From positions 171,517-235,516 of the forward strand of contig NZ_VLXZ01000006.1 in the NCBI RefSeq assembly GCF_007293315.1: a DNA stretch of 64,000 nt, given 5' to 3'. The notes beneath the pieces are model-generated. The model made no database searches, was not told the DNA's origin, and saw nothing but the letters and a program-made list of their open reading frames with translations. The position numbers were made by a program, and so were the translations under genes. This document shows, piece by piece, positions 27,698-36,949 of this stretch. The stretch comes from Alkalicoccobacillus porphyridii (GTDB lineage: Bacteria; Bacillota; Bacilli; Bacillales; Bacillaceae_D). Within the stretch, counting starts at the first letter, position 1, and every line of letters begins with the position of its first letter.

Positions 27698-27726
27698 TTG
27701 GCAAATCTCAAAAAACGAGTTATGAT
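27698..27726 (+). promoter_or_regulatory. Sigma-A promoter of recA
   Basis: TTGGCA (27698-27703) and TATGAT (27721-27726) with 17-base spacing, about 70 bases before the start codon. Confidence 0.8.
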
Positions 27727-27798
27727 AGAGCAGAAGATTAAAGAAATAGTTTATAGCTTGAATCCATGTATGAGTTGATAAATAGAGGAGAGATTGAT

Positions 27799-28848
27799 AT
27801 GAGCGATCGTAAAGCAGCATTAGATATGGCCCTTCGCCAAATTGAAAAGCAATTTGGTAAAGGATCAATTATGAAATTAGGAGATCAAACGGATCAACGT
27901 GTATCTACAATCTCCAGTGGTTCATTAGCTTTGGATATTGCATTAGGAGTAGGTGGATATCCAAGAGGTCGAATTATTGAAGTATACGGTCCGGAATCCT
28001 CAGGTAAAACCACCGTGTCACTTCATGCGATTGCTGAGGTTCAAGCAAATGGAGGAACAGCCGCGTTTATTGATGCTGAGCACGCTCTTGATCCAATCTA
28101 TGCACAGAAGCTTGGTGTAAATGTTGAAGAATTACTTCTTTCACAGCCGGACACAGGGGAACAGGCTCTTGAGATAGCAGAAGCACTTGTACGTAGTGGT
28201 GCAGTTGATATTATTGTAGTAGATAGTGTGGCGGCACTTGTTCCTAAGGCTGAGATTGAAGGGGACATGGGAGATAGTCATGTCGGTCTTCAGGCGCGTT
28301 TAATGTCACAGGCCCTTCGTAAGCTTTCAGGTGCGATTAGTAAATCAAAAACGATTGCGTTATTCATTAACCAGATTCGTGAGAAAATTGGTGTAATGTT
28401 TGGGAACCCGGAAACGACGCCTGGTGGTCGTGCACTTAAATTCTACTCATCTGTGAGACTAGAAGTACGTCGTGCTGAAACATTAAAACAGGGTAATGAC
28501 ATGGTTGGGAACAAAACAAGAATTAAAATTGTTAAAAACAAAGTGGCACCTCCATTTAAACAAGCTGAAGTAGACATCATGTATGGAGAAGGCATTTCAA
28601 AGCAAGGATCTGTTCTTGATATTGCGGCTGATCTGGATATTGTTTTAAAGAGTGGGGCATGGTACTCATTTAAAGATGAACGTATTGGTCAAGGACGTGA
28701 GAATTCGAAGATTTTCTTGCGTGAGAATCCTGAAATGATGGCAGAGATTGAGGGGTTAATTCGTGCTCATCACGGATTAGATGGAAGCAATGATGCTCCA
28801 GCTCCTACTGAAGAGGAATTTGAAGATGTACCATTGGATCTGAAATAA
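27799..28848 (+). CDS. recA: Recombinase RecA
   Basis: A 349-residue RecA. It forms the presynaptic filament on single-stranded DNA, catalyses strand exchange and triggers LexA self-cleavage. Walker A GPESSGKT is at residues 64-71. The N-terminal [10 protein letters not shown] and the acidic C-tail (EEEFEDVP) are typical. The ATG at 27799 follows GAGGAGAG. An upstream in-frame ATG at 27766 is not needed. Control by the LexA box and promoter at 27676-27726 is consistent with SOS induction. A hairpin follows, then the split Rad50-like cluster with no clear promoter of its own. Confidence 0.98.
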   Translation: MSDRKAALDMALRQIEKQFGKGSIMKLGDQTDQRVSTISSGSLALDIALGVGGYPRGRIIEVYGPESSGKTTVSLHAIAEVQANGGTAAFIDAEHALDPIYAQKLGVNVEELLLSQPDTGEQALEIAEALVRSGAVDIIVVDSVAALVPKAEIEGDMGDSHVGLQARLMSQALRKLSGAISKSKTIALFINQIREKIGVMFGNPETTPGGRALKFYSSVRLEVRRAETLKQGNDMVGNKTRIKIVKNKVAPPFKQAEVDIMYGEGISKQGSVLDIAADLDIVLKSGAWYSFKDERIGQGRENSKIFLRENPEMMAEIEGLIRAHHGLDGSNDAPAPTEEEFEDVPLDLK

Positions 28849-28858
28849 GAAATGAGTT

Positions 28859-28890
28859 GAATAAGCACCGTACTGGTGCTTATTCTTTTC
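28859..28890 (+). terminator. Terminator between recA and the sbcD-like gene
   Basis: A perfect GAATAAGCACC/GGTGCTTATTC stem (28859-28869 with 28875-28885), then TTTTC. The T-run is short, so some readthrough into the next gene is plausible. Confidence 0.75.
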
Positions 28891-28910
28891 AGTTTTTGAG
28901 GTGAAACGGA

Positions 28911-29900
28911 ATGAAATTTTTATATTTTACAGATACACATATACGCGGTACGACACCCAAAAATAGACTCGATACGTTTTCTGAAACAATTAAGGATAAA
29001 TTGTCTGAAGTGATTGACATCGCTCAAAAAGAACAAGTAGATGTCATGCTGCACGGCGGGGATGTGTTTGATCGCCCCGACCTCTCTCCCAATGTCGTAG
29101 GACAGTTTGCTAGGTTGTTTCGCTCAGCACAGATTCCCATTTATGCGATATCAGGTAACCATGATACATTTGGGCATAACCCAGAAACCATTTCACGTAC
29201 GATGCTTGGACTATTAGACTCATTTGGTATTATGACAATCATTCATCCGAATGAACCACTGCTAATCGAGAAGAATGGAGTAAGGGTACAGATTTCTGGT
29301 CAGCCTTATCATTATGACCTAGATCAACGAGATGTGAAGCTAGACTATTACCCTATGAACCAACATAATGCAGATTATATGATTCACCTTGTGCACAGTA
29401 TGCTTGTTGAAAAAGCATTACCCGAAGGCATCCCTTATACATTAGTTGATCACATATGGAGTAGTCCGGCTGATGTCATTCTAACCGGCCATTTTCATGG
29501 AGGCTTTGGCATTAAGGAGCGCGATGGGAAGTTTATTTGTAATCCAGGTGCTATTTCAAGAATCAATAATCATTGGATGGAGCTGAACCGTTTTCCAAAG
29601 GTTGTAATTGGACATGTTACGAAACAGGGGATTACTCTGGAGGAACGAGTTTTAACAACAGCCAAAAAAGGAGAAGAGGTTTTAGATCGAACCTACGTAG
29701 AAAAAGCGTTAGATCAGGAAGAAAAACTTCATGCCTTTGTGCAGCAGGTAAAAGAACAAAGTGAATTTAAACATTTGCACATGAATGATATTATCCGAGA
29801 ACTTGCTTCCCTTTCAAATGTAGAGGAGAGGGTAAAGCAAGAAGCGTTACGTCGGATGACACAAGTTGAGGAAAGCTGGGGAGGCGATATTGATGGCTAA
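28911..29900 (+). CDS. SbcD/Mre11-like metallophosphoesterase nuclease
   Basis: A 329-residue calcineurin-fold phosphoesterase with every metal motif in order: DTH (8-10), GGDVFDRP (49-56), GNHD (82-85), H162 in VHSML and GHFHGG (193-198). This set is typical of Mre11/SbcD nucleases, which process DNA ends together with a Rad50/SbcC ATPase. It is shorter than housekeeping SbcD proteins (about 390-400). The last eight bases overlap a Rad50-like gene, supporting partnership. GAGGTGAAACGGA precedes the ATG. It is not B. subtilis YhaO or SbcD by location. A private nuclease for the adjacent split ATPase is the best inference. Confidence 0.88.
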   Translation: MKFLYFTDTHIRGTTPKNRLDTFSETIKDKLSEVIDIAQKEQVDVMLHGGDVFDRPDLSPNVVGQFARLFRSAQIPIYAISGNHDTFGHNPETISRTMLGLLDSFGIMTIIHPNEPLLIEKNGVRVQISGQPYHYDLDQRDVKLDYYPMNQHNADYMIHLVHSMLVEKALPEGIPYTLVDHIWSSPADVILTGHFHGGFGIKERDGKFICNPGAISRINNHWMELNRFPKVVIGHVTKQGITLEERVLTTAKKGEEVLDRTYVEKALDQEEKLHAFVQQVKEQSEFKHLHMNDIIRELASLSNVEERVKQEALRRMTQVEESWGGDIDG

Positions 29901-31317
29901 CATAGCAAGCGTACGTCTTGAAAATTTCCAGTCGCATCTTGATTCAGAATTTTCCTTTACGGACGGATTAAATGTGTTAATCGGCCAATCAGATAGTGGA
30001 AAAACAGCAGTCATTCGAGGCATTCGCTGGGCGCTTTTTAATCAGCCTCGCGGAACCGACTTTATCCGAGCGGGTAGTGACTTTGTACGAGTGACTATTC
30101 GATTTGATAACGGTGATACGTTAATACGGGAGCGGACAGCCTCAAAGAATCGTTATATGACTGAAAAGCAGGGTGAAGAACGACAAATCTATGAAAGTTT
30201 CGGAAATCAGGTTCCGGAAGAGGTATTGGACTTGCATCATATGCGTCCATTAAAAATAGATAGGGATCACGAGTTAACGATTCACTTAGCCCAGCAGTTA
30301 GACGGACCATTTTTGCTTGAACAAGCGGGTTCGATGAGAGCAAAAACCATCGGACGAATTAGTGGCGCTCATTACATAGATGCAGCGATTCGAGAAACCT
30401 CTCGTGATCTTTCCTCACTTAATCAAAGCAAAAAATGGAGCGAGGAACAAACGGAACAGCTTAAAGTAGATTTAGAGCCATTTAAAGATATAGAAAAAAT
30501 GGGAGAAACGCTTCAGCATGCATTTAATCAAGTAGACGAATTAAAAAGAAAGCAATTAAGGCTTGAACAACTGTTAAAAACCAGCTCTTCCCTCCAGGTG
30601 ATACATGCTGCTAAAGAAACAACTGAAAGGCAGCTGAAAAGTGTGGAGCAGCTTCCAAGAATGGAGTTTTTATTCCAATCCTTACAGCTGACGAGTTTAC
30701 GATATACTTCATTAAAGAAGCAAAAGCTTTTACTTGAAACACATCAACAGCAATGGTCAAAGGTGCAGCATCATCTTAAAAAGACAGAAGCACTAGATCA
30801 AATGAATCAAGCCTATAATCAAAGTGATGAAATGCAGAAAAAGACAAGCAAGCTACGTCATTTGCACCACCAGTATACAAAAATGATTCAAATCAAAGAA
30901 AAAGCACAAAAAGTAAAAAATCAAACTCATTTTATTCAGGAGATCGATGTAGATTGGCAAGACCGTCTGAAGCATTTAGAGCAAAGACGACAACAATTCA
31001 TTGTGTTACACGACCGTCTGATTGCAATGGAGCGACAGGTACGAGATCAAGAGAATAAGAAGCAATCGTTTATGCAATCCGAGCAAGCTCGCGAGGTTGT
31101 TGATGAGATATCTACGAAATTACAAAGCTATCAATGGATAAAAGCAAAGCAACTAGAATACAAAGAAGTAAATAGACGATTAAAAGATGGTCAGCAATTT
31201 GTAGAGTCAAAAAAGAGTGAGCTTACGAAGCTTCAAGCTGAGTATGACGAACTCATCAAAAAAGACGGTGTTTGTCCAACCTGTGGTCAAGTTATTCAGC
31301 AAAATCATTCTCATTAA
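29893..31317 (+). CDS. Rad50/SbcC-like ATPase, N-terminal half ending in a zinc hook
   Basis: A 474-residue protein. It opens like an SMC/Rad50 head: SVRLENFQSHLDSEF, then Walker A GQSDSGKT (31-38) and AVIRGIRWALF. Residues about 185-455 are Lys/Glu/Gln-rich and predicted by eye to be coiled coil. It ends in CPTC (461-464), placed like the Rad50 zinc hook, only ten residues before the stop. There is no Walker B or signature motif, so it cannot be a complete ATPase. The ATG at 29893 lies within the end of the nuclease gene with GGGGAGG upstream. The missing half appears to be supplied by the genes at 31335 and 31579. Confidence 0.85.
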   Translation: MANIASVRLENFQSHLDSEFSFTDGLNVLIGQSDSGKTAVIRGIRWALFNQPRGTDFIRAGSDFVRVTIRFDNGDTLIRERTASKNRYMTEKQGEERQIYESFGNQVPEEVLDLHHMRPLKIDRDHELTIHLAQQLDGPFLLEQAGSMRAKTIGRISGAHYIDAAIRETSRDLSSLNQSKKWSEEQTEQLKVDLEPFKDIEKMGETLQHAFNQVDELKRKQLRLEQLLKTSSSLQVIHAAKETTERQLKSVEQLPRMEFLFQSLQLTSLRYTSLKKQKLLLETHQQQWSKVQHHLKKTEALDQMNQAYNQSDEMQKKTSKLRHLHHQYTKMIQIKEKAQKVKNQTHFIQEIDVDWQDRLKHLEQRRQQFIVLHDRLIAMERQVRDQENKKQSFMQSEQAREVVDEISTKLQSYQWIKAKQLEYKEVNRRLKDGQQFVESKKSELTKLQAEYDELIKKDGVCPTCGQVIQQNHSH

Positions 31318-31334
31318 TAGAGAGGAGCACAAAC

Positions 31335-31589
31335 ATGAATCAAATAGAGCAGGATTTAGCAAAGATGAAGCAGGCAATTGATCAAGCACGTGATGTACGT
31401 TATCGCGCTGAAGCGAAGCTAGAAGAACTCGAAAATCAAAAAGAGAGAATTTTAGAAGAGCTAAAAGAGCTTGGTGTTGAACCAGATCAGCTTGAGAATG
31501 AAATAAAAAAACTAGAGACGGAAATTGATCAGATGATGAAAGAAACATGGTCACTCATACCAAAAGAGTTGATTCCAAATGAATCATGA
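31335..31589 (+). CDS. Small coiled-coil protein of the split Rad50-like cluster
   Basis: An 84-residue, almost entirely charged helical protein (MNQIEQDLAKMKQAID at the start, heptad-like LEELENQ and LENEIKKLETEID segments). It has no cysteine and no catalytic motif. Its own ribosome site GAGAGGAG lies before the ATG at 31335. It overlaps the next gene by 11 bases. By position it may provide part of the descending Rad50 coiled coil, or act as an assembly subunit. No family was recognised. Confidence 0.75.
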   Translation: MNQIEQDLAKMKQAIDQARDVRYRAEAKLEELENQKERILEELKELGVEPDQLENEIKKLETEIDQMMKETWSLIPKELIPNES

Positions 31590-32238
31590 GCAATTGGCAG
31601 AGCTTGAGCAGAAGCTAAAGCAAGCTCATCAAACGTGGCTGGGATTAGATGCTCGCAGACAGGTACTTATAGAGCAGCTTCATCAGGCTGAACAGAAACT
31701 AAATGAGTACATGGATACAATTGATGTATATGAGAAGGCTAGAGTTCTTCTTCAGCAATCAGCAGAGTATGCAAGGGAACAAGCGAGACAGCAGATGGAA
31801 ACTCTGGTAACGAATGCGTTGCAATATGTCTTCGGTCCGTTGTTTACGTTTAATATTGAGCTTGAGGAGCATGGAAGTCGGACCGTTGCAGAGTTCTACG
31901 TAACAACTGAATATGAAGGGGTTCGTGTAAAGACTAAGCCACAGGATTCTCGTGGGGGAGGCGTCGTAGATATTGTTACGCTTGCCTTGCGCGTTGCTTT
32001 AATGGAAACGGTTCAGCCAAAGGTAGCAGGGCCACTAATTTTAGATGAACCTGGTAAACATGTATCTAATGAGTATGTATACTATTTATACGAATTTCTA
32101 AAATCACTAAGTACAATGTTTGGCAGACAGATCATTATGGTTACACATAATCATCATTTAACAGAGTCAGCAGACAAGGCTTACGAGGTATCAATTCGTG
32201 ATGGTATCAGTGAAGCTCTCCCTGTTTCCACAGCTTGA
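31579..32238 (+). CDS. Rad50/SbcC-like ATPase, C-terminal half
   Basis: A 219-residue protein. Residues 1-75 look like coiled coil. The rest resembles the C-terminal ATPase lobe of Rad50/SbcC: an atypical signature DSRGGGVVDI (123-132) in place of LSGGQ, Walker B PLILDEPGK (152-160), and a switch histidine region MVTHNHHL (187-194). It lacks Walker A, which lies in the 29893 gene, so the two should assemble into one head. The start codon overlaps the preceding gene by 11 bases with only a weak ribosome site, suggesting translational coupling. A weak hairpin lies between it and rny. Confidence 0.85.
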   Translation: MNHEQLAELEQKLKQAHQTWLGLDARRQVLIEQLHQAEQKLNEYMDTIDVYEKARVLLQQSAEYAREQARQQMETLVTNALQYVFGPLFTFNIELEEHGSRTVAEFYVTTEYEGVRVKTKPQDSRGGGVVDIVTLALRVALMETVQPKVAGPLILDEPGKHVSNEYVYYLYEFLKSLSTMFGRQIIMVTHNHHLTESADKAYEVSIRDGISEALPVSTA

Positions 32239-32393
32239 CATCAAGGGTGGCGCACTTTACAATTAAAAGGTGAAGCGGCTTATTATTTTATATTTCTTCC
32301 GCTTTCATGTATGGAACTTGATGATATGAATAAAAGGATCTATGCAAAAAGAGTGATTGAACCAACAATTAGATAGCAAGAGGAGGTGAAAAT

Positions 32394-33950
32394 ATGGATA
32401 TACCACTGTATATTCTCATCCCCATATTACTTGTTGTTGCAGTTGTTGGATATCTTGTTCGAAAATCCATTGCAGAAGCGAAGATCGTAAGCGCGGAACA
32501 TGCTGCGAATCAAATTGTGGAAGACGCTAAACGAACTGCTGAAGCGAATAGGAAAGAGGTCATCCTTGAAGCAAAGGATGAAGTTCATACTCTTCGTACT
32601 GAAGCAGAACGTGAAGTTCGTGAACGTAGGAATGAGATTCAAAAACAAGAGCATCGTTTGGTACAAAAAGAAGAGATTCTAGACCGGAAAAGCGAAACCT
32701 TCGATAAAAAAGAAGAAGCATTGGAAAAAAGGGAGGAATCTCTCACCAAAAGACAACGACAAGTTGAAGAGATGAACAGTAAAGTGGATGAGCTCATTGC
32801 TAAGCAACAGCAAGAGCTGGATCGTATATCCGGTATGAGTCGTGAGGAAGCAAAACTCTCTGTTCGTTCAGAGGTTGAACAGGAGATTGCTCATGAGACG
32901 GCTGTTCTCATAAAAGAACGATTGACTCAGGCGAAAGAAGAAGCTGATAAAAAAGCCAAAGAACTCCTATCTTTAGCTGTTCAGCGTTGTTCAGCCGATC
33001 ACGTAGCAGAAACCACCGTTTCTGTAGTGACATTGCCTAATGACGAAATGAAAGGGCGAATTATTGGCCGAGAAGGTCGAAACATTCGTGCTCTTGAGAC
33101 GTTAACAGGTATTGATTTAATCATTGATGATACCCCTGAAGCTGTCATACTTTCTGGATTTGATCCGATTCGTCGTGAAATTGCTCGTACTGCGCTGGAG
33201 AAGCTTGTGCAGGATGGACGAATTCACCCGGCGAGAATAGAGGAAATGGTGGATAAATCCAGACGTGAAGTTGATGAGGCCATTCGTGAGTACGGTGAGC
33301 AGACTTCATTTGAAATGGGCATACATGGATTACATCCTGATCTGATCAAAATTCTTGGTCGTCTGAAATTCCGTACAAGTTATGGACAAAACGTCCTAAA
33401 GCACTCCATTGAGGTTGCACACTTAGCGGGATTAATGGCATCAGAGCTTGGTGAAGATGTGAAGCTTGCTAAACGCGCTGGACTTCTTCATGACATTGGT
33501 AAAGCAATTGACCATGAGGTTGAAGGCAGTCACGTTGAAATTGGTGTTGAGCTTGCAACAAAGTATAAAGAGCACCCGGTTGTTATTAATGCAATTGCTT
33601 CTCACCACGGGGATACAGAGTCTACTTCGGTTATCTCAACTCTTGTTGCTGCAGCGGATGCATTATCAGCAGCCCGCCCAGGAGCTAGAAGAGAAACCCT
33701 TGAAACTTACATCCGTCGTTTAGAGAAGCTAGAAGAGATCTCGGAATCGTTTGAAGGGGTTGAGAAGACTTACGCCATTCAGGCAGGACGAGAGGTTCGG
33801 ATTATGGTTCGCCCTGATTTAGTTGATGATATATTGGCTCATAAGCTAGCAAGGGATATTACAAAACGAATTGAAGATGAACTTGACTATCCAGGGCATA
33901 TTCGGGTGACCGTAATACGCGAAACTAGGGCAGTTGAGTATGCGAAATAA
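32394..33950 (+). CDS. rny: Ribonuclease Y
   Basis: A 518-residue membrane-anchored endoribonuclease that initiates decay of many mRNAs in Bacillus. An N-terminal membrane helix (about 4-24) is followed by a long coiled coil (about 25-190), a KH domain (about 208-275 with [11 protein letters not shown]) and an HD domain with H366-D367 in LLHDIGKA. An ideal AGGAGGTG site precedes the ATG. ymdB follows, as in B. subtilis. A 155-base gap separates it from the Rad50-like cluster, and I see no strong promoter in it. Confidence 0.97.
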   Translation: MDIPLYILIPILLVVAVVGYLVRKSIAEAKIVSAEHAANQIVEDAKRTAEANRKEVILEAKDEVHTLRTEAEREVRERRNEIQKQEHRLVQKEEILDRKSETFDKKEEALEKREESLTKRQRQVEEMNSKVDELIAKQQQELDRISGMSREEAKLSVRSEVEQEIAHETAVLIKERLTQAKEEADKKAKELLSLAVQRCSADHVAETTVSVVTLPNDEMKGRIIGREGRNIRALETLTGIDLIIDDTPEAVILSGFDPIRREIARTALEKLVQDGRIHPARIEEMVDKSRREVDEAIREYGEQTSFEMGIHGLHPDLIKILGRLKFRTSYGQNVLKHSIEVAHLAGLMASELGEDVKLAKRAGLLHDIGKAIDHEVEGSHVEIGVELATKYKEHPVVINAIASHHGDTESTSVISTLVAAADALSAARPGARRETLETYIRRLEKLEEISESFEGVEKTYAIQAGREVRIMVRPDLVDDILAHKLARDITKRIEDELDYPGHIRVTVIRETRAVEYAK

Positions 33951-33974
33951 AGCGGCTAATGCCGCTTTATTTTG
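33949..33974 (+). terminator. Terminator overlapping the rny stop codon
   Basis: AAAGCGGC (33949-33956) pairs with GCCGCTTT (33961-33968) with a TAAT loop, followed by ATTTTG. Confidence 0.75.
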
Positions 33975-34001
33975 TTTGAACAACATTAGAAAGAGGTAGC
34001 T

Positions 34002-34799
34002 ATGAAGATATTATTTATTGGTGATGTGGTCGGATCTCCGGGTCGACATATGATTCAGGAATACGTCAAGCGCTTAAAAAAACAATATAAACCAACGTTA
34101 ACAATCATCAATGGAGAAAATGCAGCGGCTGGTAAAGGAATAACTGAAAAAATATATAAAAGTTTTCTTGATGCAGGTGCGCAGGCGGTTACACTTGGCA
34201 ATCATGCATGGGCTAATCGCGACATTTTTGAGTTTATAGATGAAGCAAAATGGTTGGTACGTCCAGCCAATTATCCTGAGGGAACTCCTGGCACAGGTAT
34301 GGTTTATGTACAAATCAACCAAATAGAAGTAGCCGTCATTAATTTAATGGGGCGTACATTTCTTCCGGCTAATGACTGTCCATTTAGAAAGGCTGATGAG
34401 TTAATTGCTGAGGCAGAAAAAAGAACCCCCTATATCTTTGTTGATTTCCATGCAGAAGCCACCAGTGAAAAAATAGCGATGGGCTGGTACTTAGATGGAC
34501 GAGTAACAGCAGTTGTTGGGACGCATACTCATGTTCAAACAGCGGATGAACGAGTGCTGCCAAAGGGTACTGCTTATATTACCGATGTTGGCATGACCGG
34601 TCCCTACGATGGCATTTTAGGTGTAGAACGCGAGCCGGTTCTTCATAAATTCCTGACAAATCTGCCTGCAAGGTTTGAAGTCGCCTCTGGCGGGGAACAG
34701 TTGAGTGGCGTGGTTGTAGATGTCAATCCTAAAACTGGTCAGGCGGCTTCAATTAAAAGGCTGCAAATCAATGAGGATCATCCTTATATGGATTTGTAG
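34002..34799 (+). CDS. ymdB: YmdB metallophosphoesterase
   Basis: A 265-residue phosphoesterase of the YmdB family, a cAMP phosphodiesterase affecting biofilm and late adaptive responses in B. subtilis. Metal-site segments are FIGDVVGSPG (residues 5-14), NGENAAAGKG, LGNHAWANRD, VDFHAEATSEK and GTHTHVQTADE. Length matches the family (264). AGAGGTAG precedes the ATG. It lies between rny and spoVS as in B. subtilis. Confidence 0.95.
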   Translation: MKILFIGDVVGSPGRHMIQEYVKRLKKQYKPTLTIINGENAAAGKGITEKIYKSFLDAGAQAVTLGNHAWANRDIFEFIDEAKWLVRPANYPEGTPGTGMVYVQINQIEVAVINLMGRTFLPANDCPFRKADELIAEAEKRTPYIFVDFHAEATSEKIAMGWYLDGRVTAVVGTHTHVQTADERVLPKGTAYITDVGMTGPYDGILGVEREPVLHKFLTNLPARFEVASGGEQLSGVVVDVNPKTGQAASIKRLQINEDHPYMDL

Positions 34800-34926
34800 T
34801 GAGAATAGAAGAAACTATCCTTAGCATCAATGAAGTACGCTCATAAACCTACTTGGACCATCCTACAACATTCACCTCATTAGGATTAGCAAATAAAACA
34901 GACTCATGAATAGAGGAGGATCGAAA

Positions 34927-35187
34927 ATGGATGTCTTAAAAGTCTCAGCAAAATCTACACCAAATTCTGTAGCAGGAGCTTTAGCTGGAGTTATTCGTGA
35001 GCGCGGGTCTGCAGAGATTCAGGCTATTGGAGCAGGTGCACTAAATCAGTCCATTAAAGCCATAGCCATTGCTAGAGGATTTGTAGCTCCGAGTGGAATC
35101 GATCTTGTTTGCATTCCTGCTTTCACAGATATTGAGATTGATGGAGAAGAGCGTACGGCAATTAAGTTAATTATTGAGCCAAGGTAA
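34927..35187 (+). CDS. spoVS: Stage V sporulation protein S
   Basis: An 86-residue Alba-like protein (DVLKVSAKSTPNSVAGALAG, AIKAIAIARGFVAP-type core). It is required at stage V in B. subtilis, where it affects spore coat and core formation, and is highly conserved in spore formers. ATG 34927 follows AGAGGAGGATCG. The frame from 34906 adds an unrelated heptapeptide. A GGATT/GAAT pair upstream was considered as a sigma-H promoter but the spacing is wrong. Confidence 0.96.
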   Translation: MDVLKVSAKSTPNSVAGALAGVIRERGSAEIQAIGAGALNQSIKAIAIARGFVAPSGIDLVCIPAFTDIEIDGEERTAIKLIIEPR

Positions 35188-35195
35188 TTGGTACA

Positions 35196-35239
35196 AAAAA
35201 GAGGTGATTTGCTCTTCTAAGCAGATCACTTCTTTTTTT
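35196..35239 (+). terminator. Rho-independent terminator after spoVS
   Basis: An imperfect stem AAAAGAGGTGAT/ATCACTTCTTTT with an inner TGCT/AGCA pairing and a run of T. Confidence 0.88.
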
Positions 35240-35333
35240 AGCCTTGGTTTCTTTGCATTGTGTTTATTGAAAGGGACACGTATAATATAGGATTAGTAGA
35301 GAGCGATGTTTTTTTGGAAGGAGCTTGACTTGA

Positions 35334-36944
35334 ATGAATGAAGAACAACGAAAAGGTCAATTAGGAAATACACATATAGATCCCAAACAAAAGCAAACAC
35401 AAACACCAACAAAGGATTATAGTCAATACTTTGACTTTTCAAAAGCAAAAATGATATCAGAGGATGATCACAAAAAAGTGATGCGTATAAATGGTCGCGA
35501 TATCACAATCTATGATCAGCCTGATTACAAAGAGGGGAAACGCCGTGGAAAGCAAGAAACACAGGTCATTCGTCCTGAGCACGTTGTTCCACCAGAATTA
35601 TTACAGTTAGGTAAGGGGAAAAAATTCCTTATTCGCACGTATGGCTGTCAAATGAACACACATGATTCAGAGAACATGGCAGGCCTTCTTACAGAAATGG
35701 GCTTTGAAGCTACTGACGTAACGGAGGAAGCAGATGTCATTCTTTTAAATACCTGTGCGATCCGAGAGAATGCCGAGAATAAAGTGTTTGGTGAAATTGG
35801 GCATTTAAAGCCGCTGAAGTTGGAAAAGCCTGAGCTTATTATTGGCGTATGCGGTTGTATGTCTCAAGAGGAGAGTGTTGTTAACCGTATTCTCCAAAAG
35901 CATCAGCACATTGATATGGTTTTTGGAACACATAACATTCACCGCCTGCCTCACCTACTTCGGGATGCGATTTTTGGTAAAGAAATGGTCGTTGAGGTTT
36001 GGTCGAAAGAGGGCGACATTGTTGAGAACATGCCTAGGAAGCGTGAAGGTAAAACATTGGCCTGGGTTAATATTATGTATGGCTGTGATAAATTCTGTAC
36101 GTATTGTATTGTGCCTTATACACGTGGAAAGGAACGAAGCAGACTACCCGAGGATATCATTGAAGAGGTACGGGATCTAGCCAGACAAGGGTATAAGGAA
36201 ATTACCTTGTTAGGGCAGAACGTAAATGCCTACGGAAAAGATCTAAAAACAGGTTATGGGCTTGGGGATTTAATGGATGCCATTCACAAAATTGATATAC
36301 CACGTGTTCGGTTTACGACAAGCCATCCACGAGACTTTGATGACCGTCTAATTGAGGTACTGGCTCAAGGTGGGAACCTAGTAGAACATATTCATTTGCC
36401 GGTACAGCATGGTAGTTCTGACATTCTGAAGCTGATGGCACGAAAGTATACAAGAGAATCTTATCTTGAGCTTGCAGGTAAGATCAAGAGGGCTATTCCT
36501 AATGCTTCTTTTACCACGGATATCATTGTTGGATTTCCTAATGAAACAGAGGAACAGTTTGAAGAAACCCTTTCACTCATGAAAGAGGTAGAATTTGATA
36601 GTGCGTTCACATATATTTACTCTCCGCGCGAGGGAACACCAGCTGCTAAGATGCAAGACAATGTACCAATGGACGTAAAGAAAAAACGACTAGCTCGGTT
36701 AAATGAACTTGTTAATGAAATTTCAGCTAAAAAGAATTTGGCCTATCAGGATCAAATTGTAGAGGTCCTTGTAGAAGGTACTAGTAAAAAGGATGATACG
36801 GTGTTGGCTGGACGGACAAGAACAAATCGAACAGTCAATTTCCGTGGTCCGAAGTCAATGATCGGTCAAATTGTTTATGTGAAAATTACTGAAGCAAAAA
36901 CCTGGTCGCTTAATGGAGAAATAACAGAAACAGTGGAGGTCTAA
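35334..36944 (+). CDS. miaB: tRNA-2-methylthio-N6-dimethylallyladenosine synthase
   Basis: A 536-residue radical-SAM methylthiotransferase that converts i6A37 to ms2i6A37 in tRNAs. The radical-SAM cluster cysteines are C251, C255 and C258 (CDKFCTYC). The auxiliary cluster ligands are C105 (YGCQMN), C141 (LLNTCAI) and C175 (GVCGCM). A C-terminal TRAM domain is visible near 470-536. An ~95-residue N-terminal extension precedes the catalytic core, as in Bacillus MiaB. The substrate is made by MiaA at 43988. AAGGAG lies ten bases before the ATG. Confidence 0.96.
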   Translation: MNEEQRKGQLGNTHIDPKQKQTQTPTKDYSQYFDFSKAKMISEDDHKKVMRINGRDITIYDQPDYKEGKRRGKQETQVIRPEHVVPPELLQLGKGKKFLIRTYGCQMNTHDSENMAGLLTEMGFEATDVTEEADVILLNTCAIRENAENKVFGEIGHLKPLKLEKPELIIGVCGCMSQEESVVNRILQKHQHIDMVFGTHNIHRLPHLLRDAIFGKEMVVEVWSKEGDIVENMPRKREGKTLAWVNIMYGCDKFCTYCIVPYTRGKERSRLPEDIIEEVRDLARQGYKEITLLGQNVNAYGKDLKTGYGLGDLMDAIHKIDIPRVRFTTSHPRDFDDRLIEVLAQGGNLVEHIHLPVQHGSSDILKLMARKYTRESYLELAGKIKRAIPNASFTTDIIVGFPNETEEQFEETLSLMKEVEFDSAFTYIYSPREGTPAAKMQDNVPMDVKKKRLARLNELVNEISAKKNLAYQDQIVEVLVEGTSKKDDTVLAGRTRTNRTVNFRGPKSMIGQIVYVKITEAKTWSLNGEITETVEV

Positions 36945-36949
36945 AGGTT

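Noticed and set aside
31272..31335. Upstream extension of the small coiled-coil gene from 31272
   Set aside because: It would lie inside the end of the preceding gene, while a good ribosome site points to ATG 31335.
29893..32238. Split Rad50 as a single frameshifted pseudogene
   Set aside because: Each part has its own start codon. The parts at 29893 and 31335 have good ribosome sites, stops are followed closely by new starts, and motifs are intact. One frameshift could not restore a single chain because the stop at 31317 and the start at 31335 are separated by a dedicated ribosome site.
34880..34911. Sigma-H promoter for spoVS (AGGATT and GAAT)
   Set aside because: The spacing is about 18 bases instead of about 14 and the start would fall in the ribosome site.
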